A stretch of 21,662 nt of DNA, from assembly GCA_000231825.2 (NCBI GenBank), contig JH720395.1, positions 145,270 through 166,931 on the forward strand, written 5' to 3'. The notes beneath the pieces are model-generated. The model ran no database searches. It was not told the DNA's origin and saw nothing but the letters and a program-made list of their open reading frames with translations. The DNA is from Tetrahymena elliotti 4EA. Its lineage: Eukaryota > Ciliophora > Oligohymenophorea > Hymenostomatida > Tetrahymenidae. A program made the position numbers and the translations under genes. Positions 21,656-21,662 of the stretch are shown piece by piece (positions within the stretch are counted from its first letter, which is position 1; each line of letters starts with the position of its first letter).

Positions 21656-21662
21656 GGGGTTG
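21656..21662 (+). repeat. Start of the (GGGGTT)n telomere
   Basis: The window ends AATAAGGGGTTG. GGGGTTG is one telomere unit plus the first base of the next, with the G-rich strand running 5' to 3' outward, as at a right-hand end. Such a word exactly at the edge of this AT-rich sequence is very unlikely by chance. The rest of the telomere seems to have been trimmed. Confidence 0.82.

Larger units (their letters stand above)
21478..21662. other. Subtelomeric promoter region of the nucleotidyltransferase
   Basis: Only about 185 bp separate the modelled start codon from the chromosome end. This stretch must hold the promoter and leader. Apart from the 20-bp repeats and the telomere start it is plain AT-rich DNA. 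Confidence 0.55.

Noticed and set aside
1..21662. Searches by eye for tRNA, rRNA and CRISPR arrays
   Set aside because: No cloverleaf with a GGTTCGA-type arm, no rRNA core sequence and no regularly spaced identical repeats with unique spacers were seen. The two repeat arrays are too diverged and the units too long.

Overview
The window is ciliate DNA of the Tetrahymena type. It is extremely AT-rich, and the protein-coding frames read through many TAA and TAG codons as glutamine, with TGA as the only stop (ciliate nuclear code). Introns are small, GT...AG and AT-rich. The last bases are GGGGTTG preceded by ordinary AT-rich sequence, which is the start of the (GGGGTT)n telomere repeat in the correct orientation for a right-hand chromosome end. 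I therefore read this as a subtelomeric piece of a Tetrahymena-like chromosome, probably macronuclear. The species cannot be fixed from the sequence alone.

Layout, left to right: (1) 1-2245, minus strand: a protein kinase whose C-terminal exon, cut by the window edge, opens a leucine-rich-repeat (LRR) domain. (2) about 3500-3820: a GC-richer island that may be a small exon. (3) 4190-4980, minus: a frameshifted hAT-family transposase relic. (4) 5276-6375: an array of a degenerate repeat of roughly 220-330 bp. (5) 7618-9562 (perhaps to 10270), minus: at least twelve LRR units, mostly one unit per small exon, with in-frame TGA codons that suggest a decaying paralogue of the kinase-LRR family. 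(6) 10241-10985: a pair of direct repeats about 608 bp apart, enclosing a TTCGC-rich palindromic cluster and a small ORF. (7) 11099-15598, minus: a complete 1390-residue cyclic-nucleotide-gated-type K+ channel with a CCHC zinc knuckle. (8) 17442-18285: a second array of the same repeat, abutting a Tc1-like transposase fragment at 18281-18418. (9) 19125-21477, minus: a complete 729-residue Cid1/Trf4-type nucleotidyltransferase starting about 185 bp from the telomere. (10) three 20-bp subtelomeric repeats and the telomere.

All recognisable cellular genes run leftward, away from the telomere. For the channel and the nucleotidyltransferase, spliced exon lengths add up to whole codons and both ends are seen. 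Because TGA is the only stop and the DNA is so AT-rich, frames of 60-150 codons without a stop are common by chance. I accepted ORFs only when they carried recognisable motifs, or marked them as weak. The genes do not form a pathway. The common theme is a subtelomeric neighbourhood with expanded gene families (kinase-LRR, K+ channel), dead transposons and shared repeat arrays.
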